Numbered from the stretch's first letter, positions 43,780 to 53,614 are shown. The stretch is DNA of 64,000 nt from Psychromonas sp. Urea-02u-13 (GCF_002835995.1 NZ_PJBZ01000040.1:62001-126000), one strand, 5' to 3'. Notes: a model not told the origin generated them from the letters alone. Made by a program: numbers and translations.

Positions 43780-44730
43780 ATGATAGATAAAATAGCGACA
43801 TGGTGTGCAAAAGTACCTACCGCATTAGCCGGTCTTGCATTAGGTATTGCGAGTTTAGGCTGGTGTTGGGAAAGTGGTGGCGACTTTCAAGGGCAAGCGC
43901 AAATGAGCGGGGCATTTGTTGCTTCTCTTTTAGTGAGTGCATTGTTATTGAAGTTCCTGTTTAACCCTGACTTGCTGAAAAAAGATCTGGCTCATCATAT
44001 GAGTGGCAGTGTGGTACCGACGTTCAGTATGGCCACTATGGTCATCGCTAACAGTGTTAATTATTATAACCATCAAGCAGCCCTTATTTTATGGTTAATG
44101 GCTATCTGTTTGCACTTAACCTTTTTGATTATGTTTAGCTATTTCCGCATTAAAGATTTTAAATTCGAGCATGTGTTACCGAGCTGGTTTATTCCGCCTG
44201 TTGGTATCGTGGTTGCGGTGGTTTCTTTTCCGGGTGGGTCGCTGATACATATTGCTAATGGCTTATTAATTTTTGGCTTAGTGACCTATGCCATTTTATT
44301 ACCCACAGTGTTATATCGTTATTTTTTACATGACAAAATAGCGGATCATGAAAAGCCAACGATTGCGGTATTTGCCGCCCCTGCGAGTTTGAGTTTAGCG
44401 GGGTACTTAACCATTGTTGATACACCACATTTTTTGATGGTATTAGTCTTAGGCACAATTGCTTTCTCAATGACATTATTCATCTATTGCGCGTTAACTA
44501 AGCTGTTACGCTTACCTTTTAGCCCTGCCTATTCAGCGTTTACTTTCCCATTGGTGATTAGCGCAACGGCGATGTTTAAAACCAGCCACTATTTATTGAC
44601 TCATGGTTACAGTGTGCAATTAGCTGAACTGGCTGAATATATCGCTTATGTAGAGTTGACGTTAGCTACCTTAATGGTGGTCTATGTGTCATTACGTTAT
44701 GTGATGCACTTTAGCCAAGGTAGTGAGTAA
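43780..44730 (+). CDS. TDT-family (TehA/SLAC1-like) membrane transporter
   Basis: The 316-residue inner-membrane protein has ten predicted hydrophobic segments. VPTALAGLALGIASLGWCWE near residue 10 and LPSWFIPPVGIVVAV near 130 (with the Pro-rich centre typical of the SLAC1/TehA channel fold) support the tellurite-resistance/dicarboxylate transporter family. Bacterial members carry anions, for example C4-dicarboxylates, tellurite-related stress or sulfite. The substrate here is unknown; the divergent LysR gene of CysB-like style makes a sulfur oxyanion one possibility. The ATG is preceded by AAGGGGGCAATT. Confidence 0.8.
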   Translation: MIDKIATWCAKVPTALAGLALGIASLGWCWESGGDFQGQAQMSGAFVASLLVSALLLKFLFNPDLLKKDLAHHMSGSVVPTFSMATMVIANSVNYYNHQAALILWLMAICLHLTFLIMFSYFRIKDFKFEHVLPSWFIPPVGIVVAVVSFPGGSLIHIANGLLIFGLVTYAILLPTVLYRYFLHDKIADHEKPTIAVFAAPASLSLAGYLTIVDTPHFLMVLVLGTIAFSMTLFIYCALTKLLRLPFSPAYSAFTFPLVISATAMFKTSHYLLTHGYSVQLAELAEYIAYVELTLATLMVVYVSLRYVMHFSQGSE

Positions 44731-44868
44731 GGAAGTTAAGTTTTTGAAATGAATAGCGGGGAGGGTCGTTGTTTATTGATGGGTAACGAATGAATAAACC
44801 TCATTGTTTATCCATTCGCTCTCTTTTTATAAGGGCACCTTTATAAGGCGCTCTTATCAAAGGTATGT

Positions 44869-46962
44869 TTAGAAGAACTTTTTAAGTTTATCTTCTAGAC
44901 GTTTTCCCTCTTTCTTTATTTTTTTCTGTGTTTCTACATCTATTTTATCTTCGTATTTTTTAAGTTCTTGTTTTGCTTTCTCTTGTAGACGTTTTTTCTC
45001 AACATCAAGTTTGGCTTTTAACTGCTCTTTCAGGGCGCTGTCGGTATCCAGAGAAATTTTAGGATCAGTAAAGCTGCCTTTAATTAACATCGGAATAGTT
45101 AAGCCATTCAAATCAGCATAATCGGTATCTGATTTACTACTCGAAAGTGGGCTAATACTGAGTTTGTAATCAAGCGTTTCTTTAATGATATGAACCAGTC
45201 CTGAGCCATCAAGACGCATTACAGGTGACAACATCAAGAATTTTTGATTATTAACCAGACCTTTATTAATACTAAAGTCGCCGGTTAACGAGGCAAAATC
45301 GGTCTTTTTAATATTATCCTCAGTCGGTGCTTTTTTACCGGTTAATTTTGCTTTTAATGCACGTATTTCTTGCGGAATATTAACACCGTAAATCTCACCA
45401 TCAAGTAAACTAAAACTACCTTTACCAACAATACCTTGTTTTATCTTAGTCGCGGTTAACCCTTGGCCTTTACCTTTAAAGTTAAAGTTAGTTTCACCAC
45501 TAATCAGGTCTATTTCTGCAGCATCTATTAATAGAGGGCGTATTTGAACACCTTTTAATGTGCTTGTTGCTTGGTATTTATTACGTCCTTTACTGTCGCT
45601 TACTTGCGCGTTTAGCGTTAATAAACCTTGGTATAATTCAGCCGTTAATAATTTTACGTTTGCTGTGCCTTTGTTAATAATCAAATGATTGTTTATTTCA
45701 CCAATATTGATGTTATCCACTTTGACACCGGCAATTTTTAAATGACCGTCAATATCTAAATCATGTAAAAAAGCTAAATCAGGCTCAACTTCCGCTGCCT
45801 GTTCTACAGCACTGCTGGTTGTAGAAGGCTTACTTGTTTCGTTCGCCTTAGCATCAGCAGGCGCGCTGTCTTTTTTATCGGCCGCTTTAGCCATGTAGTG
45901 ATTAAGGTCCCACTTATTCGCCACTAAGTTGTAACGTATTTTAGTGATGTTCGCGGTTTGAACGCTCAGTTCACCGGCCAATTCAAGCTGATCAACCTTC
46001 AGTTTCAACGCCTTAATGGTGGCAAGCTGCTCATCAAGTTGGTAGCTAATCGTTGCATTAACTTGTGTACTGACTTTTTTGTTGGGTAAGTTATCTGCTG
46101 TGATAACGGTATTGATATCAAAATCACTCAAGGTGATTTTTTTGCTATTCACTGCAAAATCGACATCGGTTTTCAGCACACTTTTTAGTTGTCCGTTAGG
46201 TAATACTTTACCTGTCACTAAAGTGTCGACTTGTAGTTTGCTAAGTTTGATATTGGACATATCTTTATTAACAAGAAGCTGTGAATTAAGTTGTATTTCT
46301 GCCTGTAAATCATCAATCACTAACTTAGTATTAATAACAAGTTCAGTCTCTTTGTCGAACGCAAACTCACCCAGTTTTATCTCATTAATAGTAATTTTTT
46401 GATGACTGCCTGCTTGAAGATCTTGTAACTCAATTATCGCGTTATTGATATCAATGCCAGCAAGTTGGGTTTTATCAAAGGCAAAGAAAGGTTCATCTTT
46501 CTCTGAAGCTACCGTCTCCTCTGCTGGTGTTGCATCTTTTACCGCTGCAGGTTGATCTGTTTCAGCGCTTTTCTTGCCCATATTATCCAGGTTAGAAAGG
46601 CCATTTTTATCCGTTAATAGTGTTAATTCAAAACCATCAAGGGTTAACTTACCAATTGAAATTTCACCTTTTAATAAGGGTAAAATATTAATGCCGAGAG
46701 AAGCTTTATTAATTTTTACTAAATGAGGTTGACTGAAACCGCTTAAATTATCTAGCTCAATCTGGCCACTAGAAAACCCAAGTTGTGGGTAAAATGTCCA
46801 GCCAATATCACCAACAATATGTAAATCTCGATTTAGGTTTGTTTTAACCTGTGCTTCAATTTCGCTTTTGTAATCATTTGGGTCAACAAAGATTAATAAC
46901 AAAGTAATTGTTAGCGCCAGTAATGCAAAGATTGCGATGGATAATTTAATTAAAAGTTTCAT
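44869..46962 (-). CDS. asmA: AsmA family envelope protein
   Basis: The 697-residue protein is anchored by one N-terminal membrane helix (residues about 5-26), followed by DPNDYKSEIEAQVKTNLNRD, the AsmA N-terminal hallmark, and GDIGWTFYPQLGFSSGQIEL. Most of the rest is repetitive beta-strand, as in AsmA/VPS13-like bridge proteins that influence outer-membrane phospholipid balance and protein assembly. A low-complexity Ala/Lys/Glu linker lies near residue 370. The C-terminus is a highly charged coiled coil (EQLKAKLDVEKKRLQEKAKQ onward). It is 10 bases downstream of yciH on the same strand. Confidence 0.87.
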   Translation of the reverse strand: MKLLIKLSIAIFALLALTITLLLIFVDPNDYKSEIEAQVKTNLNRDLHIVGDIGWTFYPQLGFSSGQIELDNLSGFSQPHLVKINKASLGINILPLLKGEISIGKLTLDGFELTLLTDKNGLSNLDNMGKKSAETDQPAAVKDATPAEETVASEKDEPFFAFDKTQLAGIDINNAIIELQDLQAGSHQKITINEIKLGEFAFDKETELVINTKLVIDDLQAEIQLNSQLLVNKDMSNIKLSKLQVDTLVTGKVLPNGQLKSVLKTDVDFAVNSKKITLSDFDINTVITADNLPNKKVSTQVNATISYQLDEQLATIKALKLKVDQLELAGELSVQTANITKIRYNLVANKWDLNHYMAKAADKKDSAPADAKANETSKPSTTSSAVEQAAEVEPDLAFLHDLDIDGHLKIAGVKVDNINIGEINNHLIINKGTANVKLLTAELYQGLLTLNAQVSDSKGRNKYQATSTLKGVQIRPLLIDAAEIDLISGETNFNFKGKGQGLTATKIKQGIVGKGSFSLLDGEIYGVNIPQEIRALKAKLTGKKAPTEDNIKKTDFASLTGDFSINKGLVNNQKFLMLSPVMRLDGSGLVHIIKETLDYKLSISPLSSSKSDTDYADLNGLTIPMLIKGSFTDPKISLDTDSALKEQLKAKLDVEKKRLQEKAKQELKKYEDKIDVETQKKIKKEGKRLEDKLKKFF

Positions 46963-46972
46963 TTTTATTCCT

Positions 46973-47299
46973 TTAGCTGCCTGCTAATTTGACGGTATAA
47001 CCTTTTGCTTCTAACAAGGTTTTGATTATTTCTCGTTGTTCACCTTGAATCTCAATAACAAAATCTTTGACTGCACCACCTGTACCGGTACGTTTTTTGA
47101 TGTCTTTCGCTAAAACTTTCAGCTCTTTTTCGTCTAACTGCAAACCTTTAATTAGCGTCACACCTTTGCCTTTACGGCCTTTTGTTTCACGGTGTAAGCG
47201 AATAACCCCATCACCATCAGGTGCTGATTTTTTTTCTTTCGGTTGTTCTATCTTTCCACCATCTGTTGAATAAACCAGATTAAGTCCACTTAAGTCCAT
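46973..47299 (-). CDS. yciH: SUI1/eIF1-like translation initiation factor YciH
   Basis: The 108-residue cytoplasmic protein has the SUI1 domain from about residue 30 to the end: GDGVIRLHRETKGRKGKGVT, LIKGLQ, then DIKKRTGTGGAVKDFVIEIQ and GEQREIIKTLLEAKGYTVKLAG. The Lys/Arg-rich loop and the TGTGG turn are the ribosome-binding elements in eIF1. E. coli YciH influences start-site fidelity under stress. It lies directly upstream of asmA (10-base gap) and is divergent from feoA. Confidence 0.93.
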   Translation of the reverse strand: MDLSGLNLVYSTDGGKIEQPKEKKSAPDGDGVIRLHRETKGRKGKGVTLIKGLQLDEKELKVLAKDIKKRTGTGGAVKDFVIEIQGEQREIIKTLLEAKGYTVKLAGS

Positions 47300-47409
47300 G
47301 TTTTTTCCTTACTTTACAAAATACGATATTAGCTCAGTTTAGCAGAGAGTCATTTAAGATTGATCAAAAACATTGTTTACCCGTATTTTTTACTTTACCA
47401 TTTAATGCA

Positions 47410-47428
47410 AATGAGAGTGATTGGTATT
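47410..47428 (+). promoter_or_regulatory. Fur-like box upstream of feoA
   Basis: AATGAGAGTGATTGGTATT resembles the Fur consensus (AATGAGAATGATTATCATT-like) with about three mismatches, 28 bases upstream of the feoA start. The location is right for iron-dependent repression of feoABC. A weaker FNR-like TTGATCAAAAACATTG lies near 47361. Confidence 0.6.
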
Positions 47429-47455
47429 AGCAATTAATGATAAGGTAAATAACTG

Positions 47456-47686
47456 ATGGTTTTATCAGATCTTAGTGCAGGGCAGTCTGCCCAAATAGTA
47501 AATATGCAGTCCATGGAGCCGGCGATGCGTAAAAAATTATTAAATTTAGGATTCTTACCTAAGGCAAAAGTTGAGTTATTACGTTTGGCCCCGATGGGCG
47601 ACCCTGTGGTAATTCGCTGTGCAAGTAGCAGTATTGCGTTACGAAAATCGATCATTAGTAAAATTAAAGTGGAGCTGTTGAAATGA
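47456..47686 (+). CDS. feoA: Ferrous iron transport protein A
   Basis: The 76-residue cytoplasmic SH3-like protein interacts with FeoB. The text MVLSDLSAGQSAQIVNMQSM, KKLLNLGFLPKAKVELLRLA and PMGDPVVIRCASSSIALRKS follows the FeoA beta-barrel pattern; the leucine and glycine positions are conserved. It is the first gene of feoABC, overlapping feoB by 4 bases (ATGA at 47683-47686). A Fur-like box lies just upstream. Confidence 0.93.
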   Translation: MVLSDLSAGQSAQIVNMQSMEPAMRKKLLNLGFLPKAKVELLRLAPMGDPVVIRCASSSIALRKSIISKIKVELLK

Positions 47687-49971
47687 ATTTATCGATAGCC
47701 ACCATTGGTAACCCCAATTCAGGAAAAACCACGCTCTTTAATATGCTCACTGGCGCAAATCAAAATGTCGGGAACTGGAGTGGTGTGACGGTTGAGAAAA
47801 AGACCGGTTATTTCTCTCTCAGTGATAAAACAGACGTGCGTATCATCGACTTGCCAGGTATTTATAGCTTAGATTATGACAGTGAAGGTTCATCACTAGA
47901 TGAACGTGTCGCCTTTGATTACATTATGCAAAATAGCCCTGATGTGATTATTAATGTGATTGATGCGAGCTGTTTAGAGCGTAGTTTGTATTTGACGGTG
48001 CAACTTAAAGAGCTGGGTTTACCGGTTGTTGCGGTGATCAATAAAATGGATGTCGCGCTGAAGAAAAAACTGCTCATTAATGAAAAAAGCTTAGCTAAAA
48101 AGCTCGGTTGCCCTGTGGTGACTATTTCTGCACATGATAAAAAATCAGTTGCTAAATTAAGCCAACAATTACAAACCTTGTCAGAGAAAAACTTAACAAC
48201 CCCGATTGAGCTGGATTATGGTTCAACGCTCACGCCTATTATCGAAACCAGCACGCAACTATTAGAGAAGGTGACACATCATCTACAAAATAGGGCGCTT
48301 GCCATCAAACTGCTAGAGGGTGATGAAACGGTACTGTCGTTATTGCCCAAAGTTGAACAAGCAATCTTTATTGAGCAAAAGTCGCTACTTTCAGCGCAAC
48401 AAAATGAAGAGATTGACTTACAAATTGCAGATACACGTTATTCCTTTATTTACCAAGTGACACAAGATTCAGTGCGTACGCAGGGTAAGTTAGGCCGTAG
48501 TATTACCGAGAAAATCGATGCGCTTGTGATGAATCGTTACGCGGGTGTGCCGTTCTTCTTATTGGTGATGTACTTGATGTTTATGTTTTCGATTAACATC
48601 GGCAGTGCATTTATCGACTTTTTTGATATCAGCGCTGGTGCTATTTTTGTTGATGGCAGTGCGCAATTATTATCCGCAATATCCGCCCCCGATTGGTTAA
48701 TTAATGTTTTAGCCTATGGCGTGGGTAACGGTATTCAAACGGTGATGACCTTTATTCCCGTGATTGCGTGTTTGTATCTATTTTTAGCGGTACTGGAAGC
48801 GTCGGGTTATTTAGCGCGTGCCGCTTTTGTGATTGATAAAGCGATGCAGTTTATTGGTTTACCGGGTAAATCGTTTGTACCGATGATTGTAGGGTTTGGT
48901 TGTACAGTGCCCGCGGTAATGGCGGCCAGAACACTAGAAAAAGAGAGAGAGCGACTATTAACGGTTGTGATGTCTCCTTTTATGTCCTGTGGTGCAAGAT
49001 TACCTGTGTATGCTTTATTTGCCAGCGCATTTTTTCCTGACAGAGGCCAAAATATCGTCTTTATTCTCTACTTAATTGGTATTGCGGTCGCGGTACTAAC
49101 GGGATATATCTTAAGTCGTACTTTATTACCGGGAAAAAGTGAAAATATGTTCCTGGAGATTCCTGATTACGAGCTTCCTACATTACGTAATACATTAACT
49201 AAAACATGGCAGAAATTAAAAGGGTTCTTATTTGGCGCAGGGCAAACGATTGTTATCGTAGTGACGCTGTTAAATGTGATTAACTCGATTGGTTTAGATG
49301 GCAGTTTTGGTCACCAAGACAGTGCGGATTCTCTGCTCAGTAAAAGCGCACAAATTATTACACCCGTGCTTTCTCCACTCGGTGTGACACAGGATAACTG
49401 GCCAGCAACCGTAGGTATTGTGACTGGATTATTTGCCAAAGAGGCGGTGGTTGGCACGTTAAATAACCTTTATTCAACACAGCAAAGTGATGATGAAGCA
49501 GAACTGACGTTACTTGAAAAACTCAACGAGGCTGTCGCGACAATCCCTGAAAACTTAATGGGTATTAGTGTCAGCGATCCGCTAGGTATTGATGTCGGTG
49601 ATTTAGGCGATTTACAAGCTGCAGCTGAAGACCAAGGTGTGGACTTAACTATCTTTAAAAATATTCAAGATGCCTTTGTGACACCAGAAGCCGCTTTTGC
49701 TTATCTATTGTTCATCTTGTTATATGCACCTTGTGCGGCAGCAATGGGCGCTATTGTGCGTGAAGTGGGCGGGCAGTGGGCTAAGTTTATTGCAATATGG
49801 ACAAGCGCAGTGGCGTACATTGTGTCGGTTTCTTATTATCAAATAGCAACTTTTTCAATGCAGCCCAATAGCCATGTCTTGTATATCATTGTCTCGATTG
49901 TGATTATGGGCGGTGTGGTGTTTATGCTCAAGCGTCGCGGTAACGTACTGGCTGTGAGTTTAGTGTCATGA
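47683..49971 (+). CDS. feoB: Ferrous iron transporter B
   Basis: The 762-residue inner-membrane Fe(II) transporter has an N-terminal GTPase domain. G1 GNPNSGKT is at residues 9-16, G3 DLPGIYSL at about 57-64 and G4 NKMD near 122. A helical GDI-like domain follows, then eight or more membrane helices including the Cys-containing gate motifs GFGCTVPAVMAARTLEKERE (near 406) and MSPFMSCGARLPVYALF. An approximately 60-residue acidic insertion near 605-665 (SDDEAELTLLEKLNEAVATI, then an Asp/Gly-rich part) precedes the final helices; this makes it close in length to vibrio FeoB. It is coupled by overlap to feoA and feoC. Confidence 0.96.
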   Translation: MNLSIATIGNPNSGKTTLFNMLTGANQNVGNWSGVTVEKKTGYFSLSDKTDVRIIDLPGIYSLDYDSEGSSLDERVAFDYIMQNSPDVIINVIDASCLERSLYLTVQLKELGLPVVAVINKMDVALKKKLLINEKSLAKKLGCPVVTISAHDKKSVAKLSQQLQTLSEKNLTTPIELDYGSTLTPIIETSTQLLEKVTHHLQNRALAIKLLEGDETVLSLLPKVEQAIFIEQKSLLSAQQNEEIDLQIADTRYSFIYQVTQDSVRTQGKLGRSITEKIDALVMNRYAGVPFFLLVMYLMFMFSINIGSAFIDFFDISAGAIFVDGSAQLLSAISAPDWLINVLAYGVGNGIQTVMTFIPVIACLYLFLAVLEASGYLARAAFVIDKAMQFIGLPGKSFVPMIVGFGCTVPAVMAARTLEKERERLLTVVMSPFMSCGARLPVYALFASAFFPDRGQNIVFILYLIGIAVAVLTGYILSRTLLPGKSENMFLEIPDYELPTLRNTLTKTWQKLKGFLFGAGQTIVIVVTLLNVINSIGLDGSFGHQDSADSLLSKSAQIITPVLSPLGVTQDNWPATVGIVTGLFAKEAVVGTLNNLYSTQQSDDEAELTLLEKLNEAVATIPENLMGISVSDPLGIDVGDLGDLQAAAEDQGVDLTIFKNIQDAFVTPEAAFAYLLFILLYAPCAAAMGAIVREVGGQWAKFIAIWTSAVAYIVSVSYYQIATFSMQPNSHVLYIIVSIVIMGGVVFMLKRRGNVLAVSLVS

Positions 49972-50198
49972 TTTTAAAATCAATTTGTGATTATGTTTTA
50001 CAGGCTGGGCGGGTAGAGGAATCTCTCTTGCTAAAGCACTTTCATCTTCGCCAAGAGGGTTTAAATGCATTAATGTCGCCTTTGTTAAAACGAGGAAAAA
50101 TACAAAAAACATTACATCAACGGGGTGAAAAACTCACTCCACTTGTTTATTACAGTTATCCATCAGACACTCAAATCCCCTCGATATCAATCGTTTAA
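49968..50198 (+). CDS. feoC: FeoC-like winged-helix protein lacking Fe-S cysteines
   Basis: The 76-residue protein overlaps the feoB stop by 4 bases. MILKSICDYVLQAGRVEESL, LLKHFHLRQEGLNALMSPLL and KRGKIQKTL form the FeoC winged helix. Enterobacterial FeoC has four Cys in the wing loop that can hold an Fe-S cluster; here only one Cys (residue 7) is present and none in the wing, as known for Vibrio-type FeoC. It probably supports FeoB assembly or stability rather than Fe-S sensing. Low sequence conservation makes position the main support. Confidence 0.85.
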   Translation: MILKSICDYVLQAGRVEESLLLKHFHLRQEGLNALMSPLLKRGKIQKTLHQRGEKLTPLVYYSYPSDTQIPSISIV

Positions 50199-50440
50199 AA
50201 AATGATTTATTAGGGGGGCATTATTTATGCTTATTTCAGTACACTGAATTAAGCATAAATCGCGTGCTCCTCTACCATTCCCTTGTATAATTTATAATAA
50301 TAAAAATATATCAGCTACTTACGCTACGACTCACTAAAAATAGAATGAATATTAAATGAGCACTACTTTTTATGGGTAGCTATATATATTAAATATTGTA
50401 GAATCCCTCTTTTTTAGCATTTTGTATTATCGAGGCTCCA

Positions 50441-51559
50441 ATGAGTATTAAAAAAGTAAATCTATTAGATCTGAACCGTGAGGCATTGCGTGAATTTTTT
50501 GTCGAAATGGGCGAAAAACCGTTCCGTGCGGAACAGGTGATGAAATGGGTTTACCATTTTGGCTGTGAAGACTTCGATTTGATGGATAACATCAATAAAA
50601 AACTGCGTGAAAAATTAAAGCAACGCGCTGAAATTGTTGCACCAGAAGTAACAGTAGAGCAACGCAGTAGCGATGGTACCATTAAATGGGTTATGCGTGT
50701 TGGTAACCAAGATATCGAAACTGTTTATATTCCAGAAAAAGATCGTGCGACATTATGTGTTTCATCACAGGTGGGTTGTGCATTAGCGTGTAACTTCTGT
50801 TCAACAGCGCAGCAAGGCTTTAACCGTAACTTAACCGTTTCTGAAATAATTGGTCAAGTATGGCGTGCAGCTAAAATTGTCGGTGTGATGGGTGAAGCGG
50901 GCAAACGTCCTATTACTAATGTTGTAATGATGGGTATGGGCGAACCATTACTTAATCTAAATAACGTTATTCCAGCAATGGAACTGATGCTAGATGATTT
51001 CGGTTATGCGTTATCAAAACGTCGTGTCACTATTTCAACATCGGGTGTAGTACCTGCATTAGATATTTTAGGTGATCGAATTGACGTTGCATTAGCTATC
51101 TCATTACATGCTGCTAATGATGATTTACGTTCACAAATGATGCCGATTAATGATAAATACAACATTGCTGATTTTCTTGCTGGCGTAAAACGCTACATGG
51201 AAAAATCAAAAGCAAACCGTGGCAAAGTAACGATTGAATATTTATTATTGGATCACTTCAATGATTCAACGGATCAAGCACATGAGTTAGGCATTCTTTT
51301 AAAAGATACGCCATGTAAAATCAACTTGATTCCATTTAACCCATTCCCGGGTAATGATTATGAAAAACCAAGTAATAGTCGTGTTGATCGTTTCAGCAAA
51401 GTATTGATGGAATATGGTTATACCGTTATTGTGCGTAAAACGCGTGGTGATGATATTGATGCAGCCTGTGGTCAATTGGTTGGTGATGTTATTGACCGTA
51501 CTAAACGTGTGATTAAGAAGCGTCAGCAAGGCGAAACAATCTCAATTACAGAAGCTTAA
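50441..51559 (+). CDS. rlmN: Dual-specificity 23S rRNA/tRNA adenine-C2 methyltransferase
   Basis: This radical-SAM enzyme methylates A2503 of 23S rRNA and A37 of some tRNAs. The 372-residue protein has the CX3CX2C cluster motif CALACNFC with Cys 113, 117 and 120, followed by [12 protein letters not shown]. It also has [12 protein letters not shown] near 162, [10 protein letters not shown] near 225 and a C-terminal [15 protein letters not shown] with the methyl-carrying Cys. It opens the rlmN-pilF-rodZ-ispG run. The ATG follows GAGGCTCCA. Confidence 0.97.
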   Translation: MSIKKVNLLDLNREALREFFVEMGEKPFRAEQVMKWVYHFGCEDFDLMDNINKKLREKLKQRAEIVAPEVTVEQRSSDGTIKWVMRVGNQDIETVYIPEKDRATLCVSSQVGCALACNFCSTAQQGFNRNLTVSEIIGQVWRAAKIVGVMGEAGKRPITNVVMMGMGEPLLNLNNVIPAMELMLDDFGYALSKRRVTISTSGVVPALDILGDRIDVALAISLHAANDDLRSQMMPINDKYNIADFLAGVKRYMEKSKANRGKVTIEYLLLDHFNDSTDQAHELGILLKDTPCKINLIPFNPFPGNDYEKPSNSRVDRFSKVLMEYGYTVIVRKTRGDDIDAACGQLVGDVIDRTKRVIKKRQQGETISITEA

Positions 51560-51641
51560 AATAAAATCTTAATATACAGAATGATCGAAGTAGGAAAACC
51601 ACACAAAATAGAATGAAAAATGGCATTACTTCGGTCACAAT

Positions 51642-51697
51642 GCCTATACCCATATTTCTTCAAAATACTTTCTTTACGTAGTTGATGATTATGGGTA
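51642..51697. repeat. TATACCC...GGGTATA palindrome between rlmN and pilF
   Basis: CTATACCCATA and TATGGGTATA flank about 35 bases with a second imperfect pairing (TTCTTC/GATGAT region). It resembles the palindrome at 30104-30152 in its ends, so the two may be degenerate members of one repeat family. It lies about 25-30 bases upstream of pilF. Confidence 0.5.
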
Positions 51698-51728
51698 TAT
51701 CTTGCTTATCAAATAGTCTAAGGGAAAT

Positions 51729-52511
51729 ATGCGTCTATTTTTTGTTGTTCTTTCATCTGTTCTGTTTTTAAGTGCTTGTGTCTCTAGCGAAACATCTATC
51801 ACCACCAAAAATACAGGCGCAGGTCATGCAACTCAGTTCGACCCAAAAGGGGCCGCTGAAACACGGGTTAAACTTGCATTGGTTTATTTGCGTAAAAGTA
51901 ATATGCAACAAGCAAAAGAAAACCTCGATAAAGCCTTAGAATACCAACCCAATGATGCCAATATTTACCGAATTTTTGCCTACTATTATCAACGCGTAAA
52001 CGAAAATGATACCGCTGAAGAGTATTATAAAAAATCACTGCGTATCGACTCAAAAAATGCAGATACCTATAACAACTACGGCACTTTTTTATGTAAATTG
52101 GCGCGTTATAAAGAAGCTGAAAAAGCTTTTGTAACCGCTGTTGAGCAGTCGACTTATACCGGTGTTGCAAATACTTATGAGAATGCCGCTGTGTGTGCAG
52201 AAAAAGCAGGCGTCACCGAAAAAGCACTTTATTATTACCAATATGCGCTTTCGCATAATCCTAACAAATCTTACATTAACCTTTCTTTAGCGAAACTGAA
52301 TATTGATGAAAAAGAATATGCTGCCGCACGTTTAAACTTGTTTAATTTCCAGAAAAAAAGCAAAACCAATGCAGAAAGTTTATGGCAATGGATTCGCTTA
52401 AGTTACGCGACCGAGAAAGGGGCTAGTTTAAGCAAGTATGCCGGGCAGCTATTAGAGCAGTTCCCTGACTCTGAGCGTGCATTAGATTATTTAAACCATG
52501 AGTATTATTAA
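51729..52511 (+). CDS. pilF: Type IV pilus biogenesis TPR lipoprotein
   Basis: The 260-residue lipoprotein has a signal ending LFLSAC (lipidated Cys 17). Consecutive TPR units run from about residue 42 (AETRVKLALVYLRKSNMQQA, ANIYRIFAYYYQRVNENDTA, ADTYNNYGTFLCKLARYKEA, YENAAVCAEKAGVTEKALYY). PilF/PilW of this class is the pilotin that brings the secretin PilQ to the outer membrane. The gene sits between rlmN and rodZ, its standard place, with 2 bases to rodZ. Confidence 0.92.
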   Translation: MRLFFVVLSSVLFLSACVSSETSITTKNTGAGHATQFDPKGAAETRVKLALVYLRKSNMQQAKENLDKALEYQPNDANIYRIFAYYYQRVNENDTAEEYYKKSLRIDSKNADTYNNYGTFLCKLARYKEAEKAFVTAVEQSTYTGVANTYENAAVCAEKAGVTEKALYYYQYALSHNPNKSYINLSLAKLNIDEKEYAAARLNLFNFQKKSKTNAESLWQWIRLSYATEKGASLSKYAGQLLEQFPDSERALDYLNHEYY

Positions 52512-52513
52512 CA

Positions 52514-53614
52514 ATGAAAATAGATGATAGTGAATCACCTGAAATTATTGTCCCGTTAGGTAAAGCCTTAAAAGATGCACGTTTACAGGCTTCATTATCG
52601 GTTGATGAAGTCGCAGAGAAGCTGAATTTAGGGCTTGCTACAGTACATGAACTTGAAGATGCGCTGGACAGTGTGTTAGAAACGAAAAAATACCCAGTGA
52701 TTTATTTACGCGGTTACCTTGTCAACTATGCCAAATTAGTTGGATTAAATACCTTAGAGTTGTTTGTTGAATATCAGCAACTTTGCACTGTGCAGAAAAA
52801 AACAAAATCCATTTCTTCCTCCTCTCTAACTATTCCGTTGACTAAGAAACGCTCTAAATTTTTACCCGTTTTATTTATTTTTATTATGCTATCTATTGTC
52901 ATTGCAGCGGTATTGTTCCTGTTTAACAAACCCTTTCTGAACGTATTTCAGGCTATCAATTCAACATTCTCAACCAGTGTTGAACACGAAGGCTCGAGTA
53001 CAAAGCTGATCCTCACAGAAAATATTTCATCAGAGAGTGAAAAGCAATTAACAGACAGTGAAAATACAGGCGCTAATGACACGCTTAACGAGACGTCGAC
53101 ACAAGCAAAAAAAGACGCCATTAAGGTAAACGTTAGTCCTGAACCTGTTGCGCATGTTGTTGAACCCATTGCAGAAGATGTCGCGGTGCCACTTGTTGAG
53201 CCCACAGAGGTTATCGAAGACGTTAGCACTGCAGAAAGCAGCAGTGAACCTGTTCAACAAGTTGAAGCAAGCTTTGATGCTTTTGAAGCAGTTGCCTCTG
53301 ATACTGAAAACGATGAACAAGCGTTCGCAGAAGAAACCGCTGAAGCCGCGATTGAAGAAGAATTACCCGCAGGGCCAGAGGCTTTGTCGCTGGCTTTTAA
53401 TGCCGATTGTTGGACAGAAGTATTTGATGCAAAGGGCGACCGAATTGCCTTTGGTTTGTACAAAGCTGGCCGTGTATTAATGCTTTCTGGCAGCGCTCCT
53501 TTTCAGCTAAAATTAGGTGATCCCAGCGTTGTCGAGATACAATATCAAGACCAAATTATCGAAGGTGAGTTTACACCTGGTCGTAGTGCGCAGTTTAGCG
53601 TACCACTCTCTTAA
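52514..53614 (+). CDS. rodZ: Cytoskeleton protein RodZ
   Basis: The 366-residue single-pass inner-membrane protein couples MreB to the elongation machinery. A Cro/C1-type HTH occupies about residues 14-80 (GKALKDARLQASLSVDEVAE, LGLATVHELEDALDSVLETK, YLRGYLVNYAKLVGLN). A basic juxtamembrane stretch (LTKKRSKF) leads to the membrane helix at about 115-137. A long Glu/Ser/Ala-rich periplasmic linker (residues about 160-285) ends in the conserved C-terminal beta domain (FNADCWTEVFDAKGDRIAFG). Two bases separate it from pilF and 21 from ispG, indicating one operon. Confidence 0.94.
   Translation: MKIDDSESPEIIVPLGKALKDARLQASLSVDEVAEKLNLGLATVHELEDALDSVLETKKYPVIYLRGYLVNYAKLVGLNTLELFVEYQQLCTVQKKTKSISSSSLTIPLTKKRSKFLPVLFIFIMLSIVIAAVLFLFNKPFLNVFQAINSTFSTSVEHEGSSTKLILTENISSESEKQLTDSENTGANDTLNETSTQAKKDAIKVNVSPEPVAHVVEPIAEDVAVPLVEPTEVIEDVSTAESSSEPVQQVEASFDAFEAVASDTENDEQAFAEETAEAAIEEELPAGPEALSLAFNADCWTEVFDAKGDRIAFGLYKAGRVLMLSGSAPFQLKLGDPSVVEIQYQDQIIEGEFTPGRSAQFSVPLS

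Noticed and set aside
47355-47380. FNR box upstream of feoA
   Set aside because: TTGATCAAAAACATTG matches only the left half of TTGAT-N4-ATCAA; not strong enough to list as a separate site.
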